This document shows, piece after piece, positions 17,583 to 27,227 of a stretch of 64,000 nt of DNA (position 1 is its first letter; each line of letters starts with the position of its first letter). A program made the translations under genes and the position numbers. Under the pieces are notes generated by a model that saw only the letters and a program-made list of their open reading frames with translations, ran no database searches and was not told where the DNA came from. This stretch comes from Rhizomicrobium sp. (GTDB lineage: Bacteria > Pseudomonadota > Alphaproteobacteria > Micropepsales > Micropepsaceae), in assembly GCA_025451875.1 (NCBI GenBank), contig JANWJQ010000020.1, positions 28,998 through 92,997 of the forward strand, written 5' to 3'.

Positions 17583-20122
17583 GCGACGATGTTCACAATG
17601 CGGTCCGGCACCACGATAACACGCTTGGGTGCCTTGCCGTCGAGGGCGCGCTGGATGGGCTCCAGCGCCAAAGCGGTCGCTTCGACGATCTCCTTGGGGG
17701 AGCCTTTGGCGATCTCGAAGGTGCCGCGCAGCTTGCCGCTCACCTGCACCGCATAGGTCACGGTGTCGGATTGCGTCAGCGCCAGTTCGGCTTTCGGCCA
17801 GGCTGTGTCGGCCACCATCGTCTTGTGGCCCAGTGCCTGCCAGCAGCTTTCCGCCAGATGGGGCATCATCGGGCCGCACAGCAGGACCAGCGCTTCCAGC
17901 GCCTCGCGCTTCGCCGCCGGGTCGACTTTCGCGTCCCCGCCGATAGCGCCTGCCAGCGTGTAGATCTGCGCCACGGCGCGATTGAAGCGCAGATGCTCCA
18001 GATCGTCCGTGACGGCGGCGATGGCCTTGTGCGTGGCGCGGCGCAATTCCAGCGATGCGCCTTCGACGATGCCAGGCTTTGTGCCGGGCGCCGCGAGTTC
18101 GCCAGCCTCATCGATAAGGCGCCAGATGCGCTGCACGAAACGCCAGCAGCCGGATGCGCCTTCGTCGGTCCATTCGATGTCACGTTCCGGCGGCGTGTCG
18201 GAGAGCATGAACCAGCGGATCGTATCGGCGCCATAGACGCCGATGATCGTTTCCGGCGCGATCACGTTCTTCTTGGACTTGGACATCTTCTCGGACGAGC
18301 CGATGGTCACTTCGACATTCGTGCCGGTCAGGAATGCCTTGCCGTCGCGCTTTTCGACTTCATCGGGCGTAACCCACTCGCCATTGCCGTTCTTGTAGGT
18401 CTCGTGACAGACCATGCCCTGCGTGAACAATCCCGCAAATGGCTCGTCGATCGTGGTGTATCCCAGCTTGTGCAGGCCGCGCGTGAAGAAGCGCGCATAG
18501 AGCAGATGCAGGATCGCATGCTCGATGCCGCCGATATATTGATCGACGGGCATCCAGTAATCGGTGGCATTTTTGTTGACCGGCGCTTCGCTCTTGGGAT
18601 CGGCGAAGCGCGCGAAATACCAGGATGAGTCCACGAAGGTATCGCAGGTATCGGTTTCGCGCTCGGCCTTGCCGCCGCATTGCGGGCAGCTGGTGTGCTT
18701 CCAGGTCGGATGCGAGGCGAGCGGATTGCCGGCGCCTTCGAACTTGATCTCGTCCGGCAGCTTCACCGGCAGTTGATCTTCCGGCACCGGAACATAGCCG
18801 CATTTTTCGCAGCGGATCATCGGGATTGGGCAACCCCATGGCCGCTGGCGCGAGACCAGCCAGTCGCGCAAGCGATAATTCACCGTGCGCGTGCCGCGTT
18901 TTTCACGCTCCATGCGATTGATGACTTCGGCTTTCGCCGTATCGACGTCGAGCCCGTCGAGGAATTGCGAGTTCGCCAGCTTTCCGGGGCCGGTATAGGC
19001 GTCTTTGCCGACCTTGAAGGCCTTGGCGTCTTCACCTTCCGGCACGACCACCGGCAACACGGGCAATTTGTATTTGTTGGCAAAATCCAGATCGCGCTGA
19101 TCATGTGCGGGGCAACCGAAGATCGCGCCGGTGCCGTAACCCATCAGCACGAAGTTGGCGATCATCACCGGAAGTTTCCAGTTTTCATCGAAAGGATGCG
19201 CCGCGGTGATGCCGGTATCGAAGCCCAGCTTCTCCGCCGTTTCGATGGCGGCTTCCGACGTGCCGATGCGATGGCACTCTTCGATGAACCCCGCAGCCTT
19301 CGGATTGCTCTTCGCAATTTCTGTCGCCAGCGGATGATCCGGCGAAATTGCGACGAAACTCGCGCCGAACAACGTGTCCGGTCGCGTCGTGAAGACGTCT
19401 ATCTTCCGGCCGTTCGACAGATCGAAGGTGAAGCGTAAACCTTCCGAACGCCCGATCCAGTTCTTCTGCATCGTGCGGACTTTTTCGGGCCAGCGGTCCA
19501 GCGTGTCCAAGGCGCTCAGCAGGTCGTCGCTATACGCGGTGATCCTGAAAAACCATTGCGAGAGCTTCTTGCGCTCCACCGGCGCGCCGGAACGCCAGCC
19601 CTTGCCGTCGATCACCTGCTCGTTGGCGAGTACGGTGTGATCGACCGGATCCCAGTTCACATCCGCTTCCGCGCGATAAACGAGGCCTGCCTTGAAGAAC
19701 TCCACGAACAGCTTCTGCTGTTGCGCGTAATATTCCGGATCGCAGGTCGCGAATTCGCGGGACCAGTCGATCGCCAAGCCCATCATCTTGAGCTCTTTGC
19801 GCATCGCTGCGATGTTGTCGTAGGTCCAGTCGCGCGGGTTCACGCCCTTGTCGCGCGCCGCGTTTTCGGCGGGCAACCCGAATGCGTCCCATCCCATCGG
19901 ATGCAGCACGTTGAATCCCTGCGCCTTGCGGAAGCGCGCGATAACATCGCCCATCGTGTAGTTGCGAACGTGACCCATATGGATGCGCCCCGACGGATAG
20001 GGAAACATTTCCAGCACATAGGCTTTGGGTTTGGTGAAATCGTTGGACGCAGCGAAGCTCTGGCGGGAATCCCATTCCCGCTGCCAATGCTGTTCCGATT
20101 CTCTGGCGTTATAGCGCGCCAT
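17579..20122 (-). CDS. leuS: Leucyl-tRNA synthetase
   Basis: [18 protein letters not shown] (HIGH region), EKMSKSKKN (KMSKS), editing domain. Confidence 0.98.
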   Translation of the reverse strand: MARYNARESEQHWQREWDSRQSFAASNDFTKPKAYVLEMFPYPSGRIHMGHVRNYTMGDVIARFRKAQGFNVLHPMGWDAFGLPAENAARDKGVNPRDWTYDNIAAMRKELKMMGLAIDWSREFATCDPEYYAQQQKLFVEFFKAGLVYRAEADVNWDPVDHTVLANEQVIDGKGWRSGAPVERKKLSQWFFRITAYSDDLLSALDTLDRWPEKVRTMQKNWIGRSEGLRFTFDLSNGRKIDVFTTRPDTLFGASFVAISPDHPLATEIAKSNPKAAGFIEECHRIGTSEAAIETAEKLGFDTGITAAHPFDENWKLPVMIANFVLMGYGTGAIFGCPAHDQRDLDFANKYKLPVLPVVVPEGEDAKAFKVGKDAYTGPGKLANSQFLDGLDVDTAKAEVINRMEREKRGTRTVNYRLRDWLVSRQRPWGCPIPMIRCEKCGYVPVPEDQLPVKLPDEIKFEGAGNPLASHPTWKHTSCPQCGGKAERETDTCDTFVDSSWYFARFADPKSEAPVNKNATDYWMPVDQYIGGIEHAILHLLYARFFTRGLHKLGYTTIDEPFAGLFTQGMVCHETYKNGNGEWVTPDEVEKRDGKAFLTGTNVEVTIGSSEKMSKSKKNVIAPETIIGVYGADTIRWFMLSDTPPERDIEWTDEGASGCWRFVQRIWRLIDEAGELAAPGTKPGIVEGASLELRRATHKAIAAVTDDLEHLRFNRAVAQIYTLAGAIGGDAKVDPAAKREALEALVLLCGPMMPHLAESCWQALGHKTMVADTAWPKAELALTQSDTVTYAVQVSGKLRGTFEIAKGSPKEIVEATALALEPIQRALDGKAPKRVIVVPDRIVNIVA

Positions 20123-20189
20123 GCGTCAGTCCCTCTTCGCCGCTTTCGCTGAAGCCGGCGGCGCAGATGAGGCTTACAGCGCGTAAAAT

Positions 20190-20636
20190 TTAGTTGCTAG
20201 GTGTGCTCGCAAGTCGAAGCTCGCGGGCCCGAACCAGGATCGCGTCTTCCAGCTTGTTGGCGGTGTCCGGATTGACCTGCGCGTCCACCCAGCCGTCGGC
20301 CGAATGGGTCTGGCGGAAGGTCGAGATCTTGATGCCGTCGGCCCGCAGGCGACGGTCGAGAATATAGACCGTCACGCGCATGCGCTCGTTGGGGTTGGAC
20401 GGGTCGGAATACCAGTCGGTGATGATGACGCCGCCGAACGGATCGGCCGAGTGCAGCGGCATGAAGGACAGCGTGTCCAGCGCGGCATGCCACAGATAGG
20501 AGTTCACCCCCAGCGTGACGTGGCCGCTGGACGAAGAGATGGTCGAGCCGGTGGTGGTGTCCGGCATGTCGTTGTCGTCGGAAGAACCGCAAGACGCGAG
20601 CAGCAGGGCGCAAAAGAGGACGGTCGGAACACGCAT
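20190..20636 (-). CDS. DUF3576-type lipoprotein
   Basis: Lipobox LLLASCGSS, SYLWHAALDTLSFMPLHSADPFGGVIITDWYS; upstream of leuS. Confidence 0.85.
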   Translation of the reverse strand: MRVPTVLFCALLLASCGSSDDNDMPDTTTGSTISSSSGHVTLGVNSYLWHAALDTLSFMPLHSADPFGGVIITDWYSDPSNPNERMRVTVYILDRRLRADGIKISTFRQTHSADGWVDAQVNPDTANKLEDAILVRARELRLASTPSN

Positions 20637-20791
20637 AGTCTTTTCAAACCCTTAGTGGTGGCCTTCGGTCGGCCCGGACCCCGGGGGCTTATACTGGGCC
20701 ATTTTGACCCGCGCAACATTGCCAGGAGGGCATCTGGCGCTGGGTTGCGCTTTGGTTATAGGGACTTAAGCAGCTTGTCGGGGATTGTTGC

Positions 20792-21973
20792 ATGGGTTTA
20801 AGGCCGGTCATCGCGCTTTTGGCGGTTCTCGCCACCGCGCTCGCGCTGCCTGCTCGTGCCGAGGACGACGCCATCTCGAAGCCGCAGGTGGCGCTGGGCG
20901 ACTGGACGGCCGATATGGGCACGGATCTGTCCGCCGCGGTCTTCAGCGACCGGCAGGGCGGAGGTATCGATCACACAGGCGCGCAGGCCTTCGCTGTCTT
21001 CACGCCCAGCCTGTGGCGGACCTTCGCCAGTGGTTGGGAAGCCGGCGCGAAGGGCAGCATCCTCGCCTGGCACGACAACCATTCCGGCGACAATTACGGC
21101 AATGATTTCTTTGAGCTCGCCTATCTGTATGTGCAGTCGCCTTATGGCCGGATCGAGATCGGGCAACAGAATGGCGTCGCCTACATGCAGGCCGTCGGCG
21201 CCCCGGTCGTGGATGGACCCGCGGCGATCAACGATGCGAACGTGACGTTCTTCCGCGATCGGGCCACGCATCTAGCCTTCATCAACATCTTCAATTTGCG
21301 CACGGGCGTCTTCACCTCCGCCAACCAGGGGAAGCTGTCTTACATTTCGCCGCGCTTTGACGGGTTCCAACTCAGCGGATCGTTCACGCCGTATCAGACC
21401 AAGGCCGTGCTGCCGTGGACGATGACGGGGCATCACGTGCCCAACCGCGTGAAGAACATCACCGAGGGCAATCTCAACTACACCGCGCTGTTCGGCAACT
21501 GGAGCCTGCAGGCCTCAACATCCTTTGCGACTGCGCAAAACGCTGCGCCAACCCTGGGCCATGACGATGTGTGGGATTGGGGCGCTGGCGTCGAAGCCGA
21601 GTACGCGCTCGACGACACGAACAAGCTTTCACTCGGCGCTGCCTATCGCGTCTCCAATGCCTATACCTTCAACGTCCAGCAGGCATTCACCAGCGGCACG
21701 ACGGGTAATTTCGATATTGGCGCGATGTGGACGCATGGCGACTGGATCGCCGGTGTCGAATATGAAACCGGAAAGGCCGATGCGGTGCCCGGTTCACCGG
21801 GGTTGCGTGAATGGGGCTGGAATCCTTCGATCGCCTACAATGTGAATGCCAATCTGCAAATGACGCTGGGTTGGCAATATCTGCATTTCCATCAGAGCAG
21901 CGGCGTTTTCTACAATGGCAGATCCGAGATCGGCATGAACGCCGCCTATCTGCATGCCAACTTCCAGATCTAG
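20792..21973 (+). CDS. Outer-membrane porin
   Basis: Signal peptide; beta-strand pattern with GRIEIGQQNG, YISPRFDGFQLSGSFTP; ends in aromatic-rich strand ...HANFQI. Confidence 0.82.
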   Translation: MGLRPVIALLAVLATALALPARAEDDAISKPQVALGDWTADMGTDLSAAVFSDRQGGGIDHTGAQAFAVFTPSLWRTFASGWEAGAKGSILAWHDNHSGDNYGNDFFELAYLYVQSPYGRIEIGQQNGVAYMQAVGAPVVDGPAAINDANVTFFRDRATHLAFINIFNLRTGVFTSANQGKLSYISPRFDGFQLSGSFTPYQTKAVLPWTMTGHHVPNRVKNITEGNLNYTALFGNWSLQASTSFATAQNAAPTLGHDDVWDWGAGVEAEYALDDTNKLSLGAAYRVSNAYTFNVQQAFTSGTTGNFDIGAMWTHGDWIAGVEYETGKADAVPGSPGLREWGWNPSIAYNVNANLQMTLGWQYLHFHQSSGVFYNGRSEIGMNAAYLHANFQI

Positions 21974-22572
21974 ACGGTGAGCGCGCCGATAGCGGCAAGG
22001 CCAACCAGCTTTGCGTCTGCGAGCTGTTGTGCGTTGTCCGCTGTAATGCCGCCGATGGCATAAACGGGCACGGGCGATTGCCGGGCGATCAGATCAAGTT
22101 GCGTTGCTCCAAGGGCGACTGTGCCGGGATGGCTTCGTGTTTCGAACACGGGGCCGACGAAAACGGCATCGACAGCCGAGATATGCGTAGCGGCGCGTGA
22201 GTGCGCTGCCGCAGTGATAATCCAGCCCGGATGCGCTGCGCGCCAATGCGATGCTTCATGCGCGCGGGCTTCCGAAAGGTGAATGCCGTCTGCGCCGGTG
22301 TGCGCGGCAAGATCGGCGTCATTGGCGATGAGAAGCTTGGTGTCGGCGGACAGGGCAGAGCGCAGTTCCGACGCAAGCTCGGCGCGGCGCGAGTCCTGGC
22401 GCGCACGCAGAATGACCATGCTTCTGGGCGGCAACGCGCGCGCTGCGGCAACCGGATCGATGAGCCGTTCGTCGTCGGTCATCAGCACCAGCGCGGGCAA
22501 AGCGGAACCGCTGCGCGCGTTCAGCGCAGCGGCCGCTCTTGCGAGTTTCACGCGGGCAAGCTTGTCTGTCAT
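21970..22572 (-). CDS. Thiamine phosphate synthase-like protein
   Basis: HTGADGIHLSEARAHEAS, GPVFETRSHPG, VPVYAIGGITADNAQQL. Confidence 0.8.
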   Translation of the reverse strand: MTDKLARVKLARAAAALNARSGSALPALVLMTDDERLIDPVAAARALPPRSMVILRARQDSRRAELASELRSALSADTKLLIANDADLAAHTGADGIHLSEARAHEASHWRAAHPGWIITAAAHSRAATHISAVDAVFVGPVFETRSHPGTVALGATQLDLIARQSPVPVYAIGGITADNAQQLADAKLVGLAAIGALTV

Positions 22573-22574
22573 CT

Positions 22575-23252
22575 ATGAGCGAATCCGCCGCCAATCTTTC
22601 GGACATTCTCGCGCGTATCGATGCCGCGCGGAAGAAGGCCGTTGCGCCCGCGCCGTCGACCACGCTTATTGCCGTCACCAAGACGCATGACGCCGATGCG
22701 ATCCGTCCGGTACTGGACGCAGGACATCGTGTTTTCGGTGAGAACCGGGTCCAGGAGGCGATGGGCAAATGGCCGGGCTTGCGCGCAGCCTATAGGGACA
22801 TCGAACTTCATCTGATCGGCCCGCTGCAGTCCAACAAGACGCGCGAGGCCGTCGAGACCTTCGACGCCATCCATTCGCTCGACCGGCCCAAGCTTGCTCA
22901 TGCGCTGAAAGCAGAACTGGAAAAGCAGCCCAAACCGATGACGATGTTCATCCAGGTCAATACGGGCGAAGAACCGCAGAAGGCCGGCGTCGCCCCGCAC
23001 GAGGCAGCGGCCTTCGTCGCGCTGTGCCGTGACGAACTTCACCTGCCGGTAAAGGGCCTGATGTGCATTCCGCCGAACAATGAAAATCCGGCGCCGCATT
23101 TCGCGCTGTTGCAGAAGCTTGCGCGCGAAAACACGTTGCCGCTTCTCAGCATGGGGATGAGCGGTGATTTCGAGAGCGCGATAAAATTCGGCGCGACACA
23201 TGTGCGCGTCGGCAGCGCGATCTTCGGCGAACGGTCAGTTGACGCTGGCTGA
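22575..23252 (+). CDS. YggS-family PLP-binding protein
   Basis: LIAVTKTHDADAIRPVLDAGHRVFGENRVQEAMGKW, LIGPLQSNKTREAV, SMGMSGDFESAIKFGATHVRVGSAIFG. Confidence 0.93.
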   Translation: MSESAANLSDILARIDAARKKAVAPAPSTTLIAVTKTHDADAIRPVLDAGHRVFGENRVQEAMGKWPGLRAAYRDIELHLIGPLQSNKTREAVETFDAIHSLDRPKLAHALKAELEKQPKPMTMFIQVNTGEEPQKAGVAPHEAAAFVALCRDELHLPVKGLMCIPPNNENPAPHFALLQKLARENTLPLLSMGMSGDFESAIKFGATHVRVGSAIFGERSVDAG

Positions 23253-23987
23253 GAGCGGTTTGGAATTCATGCTCATCGTGCGGCGATAGGCGTCCATCGC
23301 CTGCATCTGCATCTGGCCGGTGACGCCATTGCGCGCGAGTGCTTGCAGCAGTGCATCGGTATTTGAAGAGATATCGACCGGCGTCGAAGACGATACGGCC
23401 GTCTTTGCCGGAGCGGGTGCGTTGGCCGCCTCCGGCGGAATAATCATCGGTGCGATAGAGGCGAACTGGGAAAGCGGCGTCGGCGCGGTCTTGGCAGCGC
23501 GCGTGCTCGGAGCTGTATTGTCCGCGGCAACGGTCTTGGCCGATTCGGCCTTGGGCGTGTTGGCGGCCAGCACGGTGATGCTGTCATCGTGTTCTAGCCC
23601 GACGAAGGACATGACGGTATCGCCGAAATCCTTGCCGGTGATTTTCTCGAAGGCGAGATCGGCCAGCGATGAAACGAGACCGATCGGCCCGCCATAAAGC
23701 GTGTCGCCCGCGACCTTCTCCACATCGCCGATCTTATCGCCGGTGATGGCGCGATAGACGGCGCCGACGACAGGCAGATGCTGCAGCGGGTTCACCACAT
23801 CCAGCACATCGTCGAAAAAGGATTTTCCGGAATCGGGTTTCGCCGGCGCGGATGTGGAAGCGGTCTGCGTCGCATCCGACTTCGCGGCAGCCGTATGGGT
23901 CTGCGCCGCTTTGACGAAGCGCATCCAGTACGAGGCGTCTTTCACGCCATGGGCAAAATCGGGCACGGGCATTCTGCTGGCCTCCAA
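23235..23987 (-). CDS. Hypothetical Ala/Pro-rich protein
   Basis: Long ORF with low-complexity linkers and a conserved-looking core (FFDDVLDVVNPLQHLPVVGAVYRAITGDKIG); no family recognised. Confidence 0.6.
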   Translation of the reverse strand: MEASRMPVPDFAHGVKDASYWMRFVKAAQTHTAAAKSDATQTASTSAPAKPDSGKSFFDDVLDVVNPLQHLPVVGAVYRAITGDKIGDVEKVAGDTLYGGPIGLVSSLADLAFEKITGKDFGDTVMSFVGLEHDDSITVLAANTPKAESAKTVAADNTAPSTRAAKTAPTPLSQFASIAPMIIPPEAANAPAPAKTAVSSSTPVDISSNTDALLQALARNGVTGQMQMQAMDAYRRTMSMNSKPLSASVN

Positions 23988-24019
23988 CTGCTTATGGAAA
24001 GCAAGCCCCCTGCCAAGTG

Positions 24020-24045
24020 AAAACCCGCACCAGATATGGGTTTTT
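24020..24045 (-). terminator. Intrinsic terminator downstream of ribA
   Basis: AAAACCC...GGGTTTT hairpin with A/T runs on both sides. Confidence 0.5.
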
Positions 24046-24083
24046 CAGGGCGTCGGGGCGCTGGATCGGCAGAAATTGCCCGG

Positions 24084-25229
24084 TCAGAACAGATGGCCCG
24101 CGCGCGCCTTGGTGGCAATGTAACCGGCATTATGCGCGTTGGTCGGGAAGGCGTGCTGCACCCGTTCGGCGACGGTCACGCCGTATTTTTCCAGCGACGA
24201 TACCTTATCGGGATTGTTGGTCATCAGCCGCACGGATTTGTAGCCGAGCAGCTTCAGCATCTTCGCCGCGATTCCATAAAGGCGCTCATCGGCTTCGAAA
24301 CCGAGTCGCTCATTGGCTTCAAGCGTGTCGAAACCCTGATCCTGCAAGCGATAGGCGCGCAGTTTGTTGATGAGGCCGATGCCGCGGCCTTCCTGCGCCA
24401 GATAAAGCAGCACGCCGCCGCCATTCTTGGCGATCGCGTCGATGGCGCCGCGCAGTTGCGGGCCGCAATCGCATTTCAGCGAACCGAGCAGATCGCCGGT
24501 GAAGCATTCCGAATGAAGTCTCGCCAGCACCGGCGTGGCTGTCGATGGCGCATTGACGACGATGGCGTAATGCTCAGGCCCGCCATCGGCGGAGCGGAAC
24601 GCGACAAGCTCGGTATTCGCCGCGCCTTCCAGCGGAACGCGCGCGCGGGTAACGATCTTCAGCGTTTTCGCTGCTTCGTTTTCATAGTCGGCGATGTCTT
24701 TTGCAGTGATCGCAGCGACGCTGTTTTCGACGTTCGAAACGCGGCCAGCGACAATCGCTGGAAGCAAGCCGGACAATTTCGCAAGCTTGATACCCGCAGC
24801 GAACCCGGCCGGCAGTTTTGCGCGCTCGGCTTCGAACGGTCCCTTCATCGGTTCTGCCATGTCGTCGGTGGGGTCGGCGATGGCGCGAAGTTTTTGCACC
24901 CGATCCTTGGCGTCGATCGGAAGCGCGACGACATCCGGCGTATAGAGTCTGATCTTCAGCGTGTGCGCACGCGCGTGGGTGAGCACCAATCGCAGATGCT
25001 TAACGGCTTTGCGCGCGGCTGAAAGCTTCGCATCGCTCATGGTCTCGACAGCGTAAACGATCACGATTTCGCGACCGCTTTTGACAGCAACGGCTTTTCC
25101 TTCGCGCAAAGCATGGGCGGCGCGCTCCACCGGGCCTATGCTTTGCACGGGCTTGCGTCTGCGTGGGCGTTGGCGAGGGGCGGGTTTGCGTTTACCCCTT
25201 CGCGGGTTCGGTCTTGGCGATGGGGCCAT
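24084..25229 (-). CDS. ribA: GTP cyclohydrolase II (with degenerate N-terminal extension)
   Basis: LHSECFTGDLLGSLKCDCGPQL, YLAQEGRGIGLINKLRAY, MTNNPDKVSSLEKYGV. Confidence 0.92.
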   Translation of the reverse strand: MAPSPRPNPRRGKRKPAPRQRPRRRKPVQSIGPVERAAHALREGKAVAVKSGREIVIVYAVETMSDAKLSAARKAVKHLRLVLTHARAHTLKIRLYTPDVVALPIDAKDRVQKLRAIADPTDDMAEPMKGPFEAERAKLPAGFAAGIKLAKLSGLLPAIVAGRVSNVENSVAAITAKDIADYENEAAKTLKIVTRARVPLEGAANTELVAFRSADGGPEHYAIVVNAPSTATPVLARLHSECFTGDLLGSLKCDCGPQLRGAIDAIAKNGGGVLLYLAQEGRGIGLINKLRAYRLQDQGFDTLEANERLGFEADERLYGIAAKMLKLLGYKSVRLMTNNPDKVSSLEKYGVTVAERVQHAFPTNAHNAGYIATKARAGHLF

Positions 25230-25299
25230 AGTCCCCACATACACCGGCAGGGAAAAACCGGGTAGAGTCGTCTGCCCATACCGCACATAGGGAATAAGA

Positions 25300-25983
25300 A
25301 TGCCAAGCGCCAAGCGGGTTCTTCTGGTCGACGACGATACGATGCTGCGCAGCTCGCTAGCCGAGCAGCTTGCGGCGACGGGCGAATATGCGCCGGTCGA
25401 AGCCGGTTCCGTGGCGGAAGGCCGCGCCAAGGCGAAAGACGGCCTCTACGAATTCATGATTCTGGACGTGGGCTTGCCGGATGGTGACGGACGCAAACTG
25501 TGCCGCGCGCTGCGCGATGACGGCGTCTCCTGCCCCATCGTTCTTCTGACCGCTGCCGACAGCGATGCCGACACAATCGAAGGCCTGGAATCTGGCGCCA
25601 ATGACTACATCACCAAGCCATTCCGTTTCGCGGTGCTGATGGCGCGCATCCACGCGCATTTGCGCAATCACGAGCAGAGCGAGGAAGCGGTCTATCGCAT
25701 CGGGCCTTATACGTTCCGCCCCAGCGCGAAATTGCTGATCGATCCAAGCGAAAAGAAAATCCGTCTCACGGAAAAAGAAACCAACATCCTCAAATTTCTT
25801 TATCGCTCCGGCGACACGGTGGCGCGCGAGACGTTGCTGCACGAAGTGTGGGGCTATAATCCAGCCGTGACCACGCACACGCTGGAGACGCATATTTACC
25901 GTCTGCGCCAGAAGATCGAGAACAATCCCGGCCAGGCGCAGATCCTCGTCACCGAGAGCGGCGGCTACCGGCTGGTGGCCTGA
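25300..25983 (+). CDS. OmpR-family response regulator
   Basis: Receiver (VLLVDDDT...MILDVGLPDGDG...LLTAADS...NDYITKPF) plus winged helix; no kinase gene adjacent. Confidence 0.93.
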   Translation: MPSAKRVLLVDDDTMLRSSLAEQLAATGEYAPVEAGSVAEGRAKAKDGLYEFMILDVGLPDGDGRKLCRALRDDGVSCPIVLLTAADSDADTIEGLESGANDYITKPFRFAVLMARIHAHLRNHEQSEEAVYRIGPYTFRPSAKLLIDPSEKKIRLTEKETNILKFLYRSGDTVARETLLHEVWGYNPAVTTHTLETHIYRLRQKIENNPGQAQILVTESGGYRLVA

Positions 25984-25994
25984 ATCTGCGGTTT

Positions 25995-26020
25995 GAAAAT
26001 CCCGGAATCGGGGGATTTTC
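25995..26020 (+). terminator. Probable terminator of the response-regulator gene
   Basis: GAAAATCCC-N8-GGGATTTTC, perfect 9-bp arms. Confidence 0.55.
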
Positions 26021-26155
26021 GGCGGAAAAGACGCTATTTTGTTCTCCTGCGCGGGCCGCATCTCGGCCTTGCAAAATTACCGTTCTGTGCGCACGAGTGG
26101 GGACAGCCTATCTGTCTTTGTGAGGCGGGGAGCCGGTCAAGGAGACCAGAGTATT

Positions 26156-27226
26156 ATGCAGAGCAGGATGAAATCTTTTCTGGGCGGAGCGGCGGCTGCG
26201 GCGTTCCTGCTCTCGGCGGGGGGCGCCGATGCAGCACAGGACCGCAGTTGGACGAAACTTCCGCCGCAGAATTTCGATGCCCGCAATCTTGTTCTGGATC
26301 ATGTGATCGCCGACGTCACGGTGAGCGTGCGCGACGGCAAAGGGACATCGGTTCAAATCCAGGGGCCGCGCTATCTGGTCAACGACATGCACGCACAGGC
26401 CGGTGGCAGCACGCTTTCGATCACGGGTCCGTCCAACGACAACCACAATTTCAATGTCTGGGATGTGAGCAAGTGGTTTGACTATTCCGACGTCGGTGAC
26501 GACCAGAAGGTCCGGGTTTGGGTGACCGTTCCGCGCGGCAGCGATGTCAGCGCCAGGCACATGATCGGCGATCTCACCGTCGGTGACACCAACGGCCACC
26601 TCTATGTCGAAACCATCTCGTCTGACGTGAAGGTTGGCCGTGTCAGCGACGCCAAGCTCAAGGTTGTGGGTGGGGGCGACATCAGTGTCTCTTCGGTTCA
26701 GGGTATGCTTTCGCTCGACATCGCCGGTTCCGGGGATGTGCGGGTCGGCAATGTCGGCGGATCGGTCGCGATCACCGTTGCCGGTTCCGGCGACAGCTCC
26801 ATCAGCAATGTCGGCGGCGGCCTCAATGCGAATATCGCCGGTTCCGGCGATCTGAAGGTGGGCAACGTCAACGGCGCTGTCACGATTTCGATGGCTGGTT
26901 CGGGCGATGTGAGCATCGCCGGCGGCAAGGCCGATCCTTTGAAGGTCTCGATGGTGGGCGGCGGCGATCTGCGCTTTGGCGGCATGGCGGTCAATCCGAC
27001 GATCAGTTCGATGGGCGCGGGCGATGTCTGGATCAACGCCTATCAAGGCCATCTCAGTTCCAGCGGCATGGGCGACGTTCATATCGGCAGGGATAATGAC
27101 GATGGCGACCGTCACATTCCGGTGCCGCCCGCGCCTCCGGCTCCGCCTGCTGCCGTGAGCGCTCCGCCCGCGCCGCCGGCTCCTCCGGCGCCGCCCAAGC
27201 ATCACCGTCATGGCGACGACGACTGA
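26156..27226 (+). CDS. Exported DUF2807/GIN-type repeat protein with Pro-Ala-rich tail
   Basis: Signal peptide; regular GSGD repeats; C-terminal PPAPPAPPAA...PPAPPAPPKHHRHGDDD. Confidence 0.75.
   Translation: MQSRMKSFLGGAAAAAFLLSAGGADAAQDRSWTKLPPQNFDARNLVLDHVIADVTVSVRDGKGTSVQIQGPRYLVNDMHAQAGGSTLSITGPSNDNHNFNVWDVSKWFDYSDVGDDQKVRVWVTVPRGSDVSARHMIGDLTVGDTNGHLYVETISSDVKVGRVSDAKLKVVGGGDISVSSVQGMLSLDIAGSGDVRVGNVGGSVAITVAGSGDSSISNVGGGLNANIAGSGDLKVGNVNGAVTISMAGSGDVSIAGGKADPLKVSMVGGGDLRFGGMAVNPTISSMGAGDVWINAYQGHLSSSGMGDVHIGRDNDDGDRHIPVPPAPPAPPAAVSAPPAPPAPPAPPKHHRHGDDD
26663..26947 (+). repeat. In-gene tandem repeat, 57-bp (19-aa) period
   Basis: Units start at 26663, 26720, 26777, 26834 and 26891: [VIM][VA]G[GS]GD...V.G....; further 18-20-aa units follow. 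Confidence 0.8.
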
Positions 27227-27227
27227 G

